A stretch of 64,000 bases of DNA. Origin: Sphingobacterium spiritivorum (GTDB lineage: Bacteria; Bacteroidota; Bacteroidia; Sphingobacteriales; Sphingobacteriaceae). The notes beneath the pieces were generated by a model. That model made no database searches, was not told the DNA's origin, and saw only the letters and a list, made by a program, of their open reading frames with translations. The stretch is from contig NZ_CP068083.1 in assembly GCF_016725325.1 (NCBI RefSeq), positions 992,001 to 1,056,000 of the forward strand, written 5' to 3'. This document shows positions 61,857-64,000 of this stretch, in pieces. Within the stretch, counting starts at the first letter, position 1; each line of letters begins with the position of its first letter. The position numbers were made by a program, and so were the translations under genes.

Positions 61857-62924
61857 ATGAGCGCGACAGAAACACATTCCATTCGCGTAGAGCCAACGCA
61901 ACAATCAAGACTCTCGCAGGTAGATTTTAACAATCTAAAATTTGGAAAATATTTTTCAGACCACATGTTGGTGGCTGAATATGAAAACGGAGAATGGACA
62001 GATGTGAGTGTCGTCCCATTCGGAGACCTGACTATTAGCCCTTCCATGTCTGCATTACATTACGGACAAGCTATTTTTGAAGGAATCAAAGCCTATAAAT
62101 TTGAAGACGGAACGGTCAGTATTTTCCGTCCGGAAAAGAACCTGGAACGCTTCAATAAATCAGCAGCCAGACTGGAGATGCCGGAAGTACCGGAAGAAAT
62201 CTTTATAGGTGGATTAAAGAAACTGTTACAAGTTGACAAAAACTGGGTGCCGAATGTAGAAGGAACTTCCCTTTACATCAGACCTTTTATGTTTGGTACT
62301 GAAGCGGCATTAGGTGTTCATCCTTCTGCGACATATAAATTCATTATTATTACTTGTCCGGTAGGAGCATACTATAATAAACCTCTAAAGTTAAAGGTAG
62401 AGACTCATTATACCCGTGCAGCACAGGGTGGTGTGGGATTTTCAAAAAATGCCGGTAACTATGCATTATCTCTTTATCCTACACGCCTGGCAAATGATGA
62501 AGGCTTTGATCAGTTAATCTGGACAGATGCCAAAGAACATAAATATATTGAAGAAGCGGGTACGGCGAATCTGGTATTCCGTATAGGTGATACCATTATC
62601 ACTCCTCATGATGACACTATCTTACATGGAGTGACAAGACGTACTATCATTGAACTGGCTCAACACTGGGGATATAAAGCAGAACAACGCCATGTCTCTG
62701 TACAGGAATTGATTGACGGAATCAAAGAAGGAATCGTTACGGATGCATTCGCTGCAGGAACAGCTGCTACTTTAACACCTATATCTACTATCGGATTTAA
62801 CGGTGAATTGTATGAACTGCCTGCGGTTGAGAATCGTGAGTTTTCAAACAAGGTACTGAGCTATCTGAATGATCTTCGCTATGGAAAAATTGAAGATCCG
62901 TTTGGCTGGAATCTGATTGTTTAA
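61857..62924 (+). CDS. ilvE: Branched-chain amino acid aminotransferase
   Basis: A 355-aa fold-type IV PLP enzyme that makes or degrades leucine, isoleucine and valine. The PLP lysine is Lys197 in GGVGFSKNAGNYA. Other family sites are LHYGQAIFEGIKAY, YIRPFMFGTEAALGV, KYIEEAGTANLVF and AFAAGTAATLTPI. The length and SxxLxxG-type N-terminus fit the mitochondrial-like BCAT subgroup. A 650-nt leader with a Leu/Ile/Val-rich ORF lies upstream, which suggests attenuation by branched-chain amino acid supply. A strong terminator follows. Confidence 0.95.
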   Translation: MSATETHSIRVEPTQQSRLSQVDFNNLKFGKYFSDHMLVAEYENGEWTDVSVVPFGDLTISPSMSALHYGQAIFEGIKAYKFEDGTVSIFRPEKNLERFNKSAARLEMPEVPEEIFIGGLKKLLQVDKNWVPNVEGTSLYIRPFMFGTEAALGVHPSATYKFIIITCPVGAYYNKPLKLKVETHYTRAAQGGVGFSKNAGNYALSLYPTRLANDEGFDQLIWTDAKEHKYIEEAGTANLVFRIGDTIITPHDDTILHGVTRRTIIELAQHWGYKAEQRHVSVQELIDGIKEGIVTDAFAAGTAATLTPISTIGFNGELYELPAVENREFSNKVLSYLNDLRYGKIEDPFGWNLIV

Positions 62925-62940
62925 GCATCATACAGCAGAT

Positions 62941-62981
62941 AAAATAAAAGGGAGAAATCAATGATTTCTCCCTTTTATTTT
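62941..62981. terminator. Bidirectional terminator between ilvE and miaA
   Basis: A perfect 20-bp inverted repeat (AAAATAAAAGGGAGAAATCA and its complement) around a single base. T-rich flanks occur on both strands, between the convergent genes. Confidence 0.9.
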
Positions 62982-63003
62982 TAATTCAGATTCGTATCAA
63001 CTT

Positions 63004-63912
63004 TTACCGGGACACTAAAGAATCTGTATAACTGATAATTCCTTCCTGATCATCCGGTTCAAACCATCTCGTGCCGGTATCCTTCTTAAACCATGTAATC
63101 TGACGTTTGGCATACCGTCTGGAGTTTTGCTTTATCTTATCAACAGCTTCCTCCAATGAGATCTTACAAGCCAGGTAATCGAATATCTCTGCATAGCCAA
63201 CAGTTAACAAAGCGGGTTTATCTCTGTAAGGCATCAATCCTTTCACTTCTTCTACCAATCCTGCCTGCATCATCAGCTCTACACGTTTATTAATACGGTT
63301 ATACAATTTTGCACGGTCGGTATTCAGAGCAACTGTAATAATGTTAAAGGGACGCTTCGCAACAGTATGCTGACGGTAGAAAGAAAATGGCTTCCCTGTA
63401 CTTTCATATACCTCCAGCGCACGAATAACACGTTGTGAATTGTCAATATCTACTTCAGAAAAATATACAGGGTCTACCTCTTGAAGGTAGTCCTGCAGGA
63501 CTGCGATACCTTCTCTATCCAACCGCTCATTCAGCGCCTCCCGAATCCCGGGAAGAGGTTTAGGAAGATTGTCAAGACCTTCACATACAGCCCTCACAAA
63601 CAATCCCGAACCTCCGACCAGCACGACAACATCGTGATGTACAAACAGTTCTTCGAGTTTAGCAAGTGCATCTCTTTCAAAATCTCCTGCAGAGTATTCT
63701 TCACTGATGGAATGAGAATCCACAAAATGATGAGGTACACTTGCAAGCTCTTCTTTAGAAGGCTTAGCTGTACCTATACACATTTCTTTATAAAATTGCC
63801 TGGAGTCTGCGGAGAGGATCTCCGTCCTGTAATATTGTGCAATTTGTATAGCCATAGCTGTCTTCCCGACTGCGGTAGGACCGACTATGGCTATTAATGT
63901 CTTTTGTTTCAC
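63004..63912 (-). CDS. miaA: tRNA dimethylallyltransferase
   Basis: A 302-aa enzyme that adds the isopentenyl group to A37 of tRNAs reading UNN codons. Walker A is GPTAVGKTA (11-19). The substrate motif is SADSRQFYKEMCIGTAKPS, followed by HHFVDSHS, VGGSGLFVRAV, and the C-terminal RRYAKRQITWFKK tRNA-binding helix. The start is GTG at 63910-63912, directly after the stop of the upstream gene (TAA-GTG). The conserved VGPTAVGKT sits at residues 10-18, so no other start is likely. Confidence 0.95.
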   Translation of the reverse strand: MKQKTLIAIVGPTAVGKTAMAIQIAQYYRTEILSADSRQFYKEMCIGTAKPSKEELASVPHHFVDSHSISEEYSAGDFERDALAKLEELFVHHDVVVLVGGSGLFVRAVCEGLDNLPKPLPGIREALNERLDREGIAVLQDYLQEVDPVYFSEVDIDNSQRVIRALEVYESTGKPFSFYRQHTVAKRPFNIITVALNTDRAKLYNRINKRVELMMQAGLVEEVKGLMPYRDKPALLTVGYAEIFDYLACKISLEEAVDKIKQNSRRYAKRQITWFKKDTGTRWFEPDDQEGIISYTDSLVSR

Positions 63913-64000
63913 TTAGTATTCGTCTTCGACTCCTGAAGAGCCTTTTTCTTCTCCGCCTTCTTCACTTTCTTCATCGTCAAACATGTCGTAGTCGTCTTCT
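63913..64000 (-). CDS. C-terminal end of an unidentified protein (cut by window edge)
   Basis: The last 28 codons of a minus-strand gene with stop at 63913-63915. The visible tail is extremely acidic and disordered (DDYDMFDDEESEEGG, ending VEDEY). The family cannot be told from this piece. It abuts miaA without a gap, so the two are probably in one operon. Confidence 0.6.
   Translation of the reverse strand, partial: EDDYDMFDDEESEEGGEEKGSSGVEDEY

Noticed and set aside
1..64000. CRISPR array, insertion sequence, prophage or integron
   Set aside because: No regularly spaced repeats, transposase, integrase or phage structural genes are visible in the window.

Overview
The window looks like a chromosomal segment of a Bacteroidota species, most likely Sphingobacteriaceae (Sphingobacterium or a close relative). 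The evidence is moderate-to-low G+C, promoters of the Bacteroidota type (TTTG, 19-20 nt spacer, TAnnTTTG), almost no Shine-Dalgarno sequences, and lineage-typical genes: a BlaR1-like M56 protease with TonB-plug-like modules, DUF2723, DUF4254 next to GT9, a bacterial GH3 enzyme, and a CxxxY-type CcmE. The genus is inferred, not proven.

Layout. 0-11 kb is mostly housekeeping: pyrB (cut by the window edge) and pyrR, an amino acid permease, a large DUF2723 membrane glycosyltransferase, three tandem tRNA-Gln(TTG) genes each with its own promoter, then prs, rplY and pth, and a BlaI/BlaR1-type regulatory pair with a probable operator. 11.1-14.7 kb is a LysR regulator followed by a TsdA-like dihaem cytochrome c, an exported DsrE-family protein and an orphan ModA-like binding protein. 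This looks like a small periplasmic sulfur-compound module. 14.8-19.0 kb is a run of eight same-strand small genes with immunity-protein features (SUFU, DUF4240, Imm10-like, YD-repeat-like) and no toxin in view.

19.4-28.5 kb holds citrate synthase and the complex I genes nuoHIJKLMN, three of which start with TTG; nuoA-G are absent. 28.5-38 kb is a surface-polysaccharide region: DUF4254 and GT9, three more + strand glycosyltransferases, then a convergent block of three glycosyltransferases and a beta-propeller-like lipoprotein. The middle of it is visibly A+T-rich, suggesting transfer. 38-50 kb mixes SixA, YyaL, SlyD-like FKBP, MnmD, a DAACS symporter, an LpxR-like outer membrane protein, ccmE-ccmF (which would serve the cytochrome at 12.3 kb), a DUF2520 protein and an FMN glutamate-synthase-like enzyme.

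50-64 kb contains a MarR regulator, an omega-amidase-like hydrolase, a polyprenyl synthase, a GT4, a SufT-like protein, a KhtU/KhtT-like antiporter pair, an MBL hydrolase, recJ, lptB, a GH3 enzyme, ilvE and miaA. Upstream of ilvE lies a short ORF rich in Leu/Ile/Val codons followed by mutually exclusive hairpins. This probable attenuator is the most interesting non-coding signal in the window.
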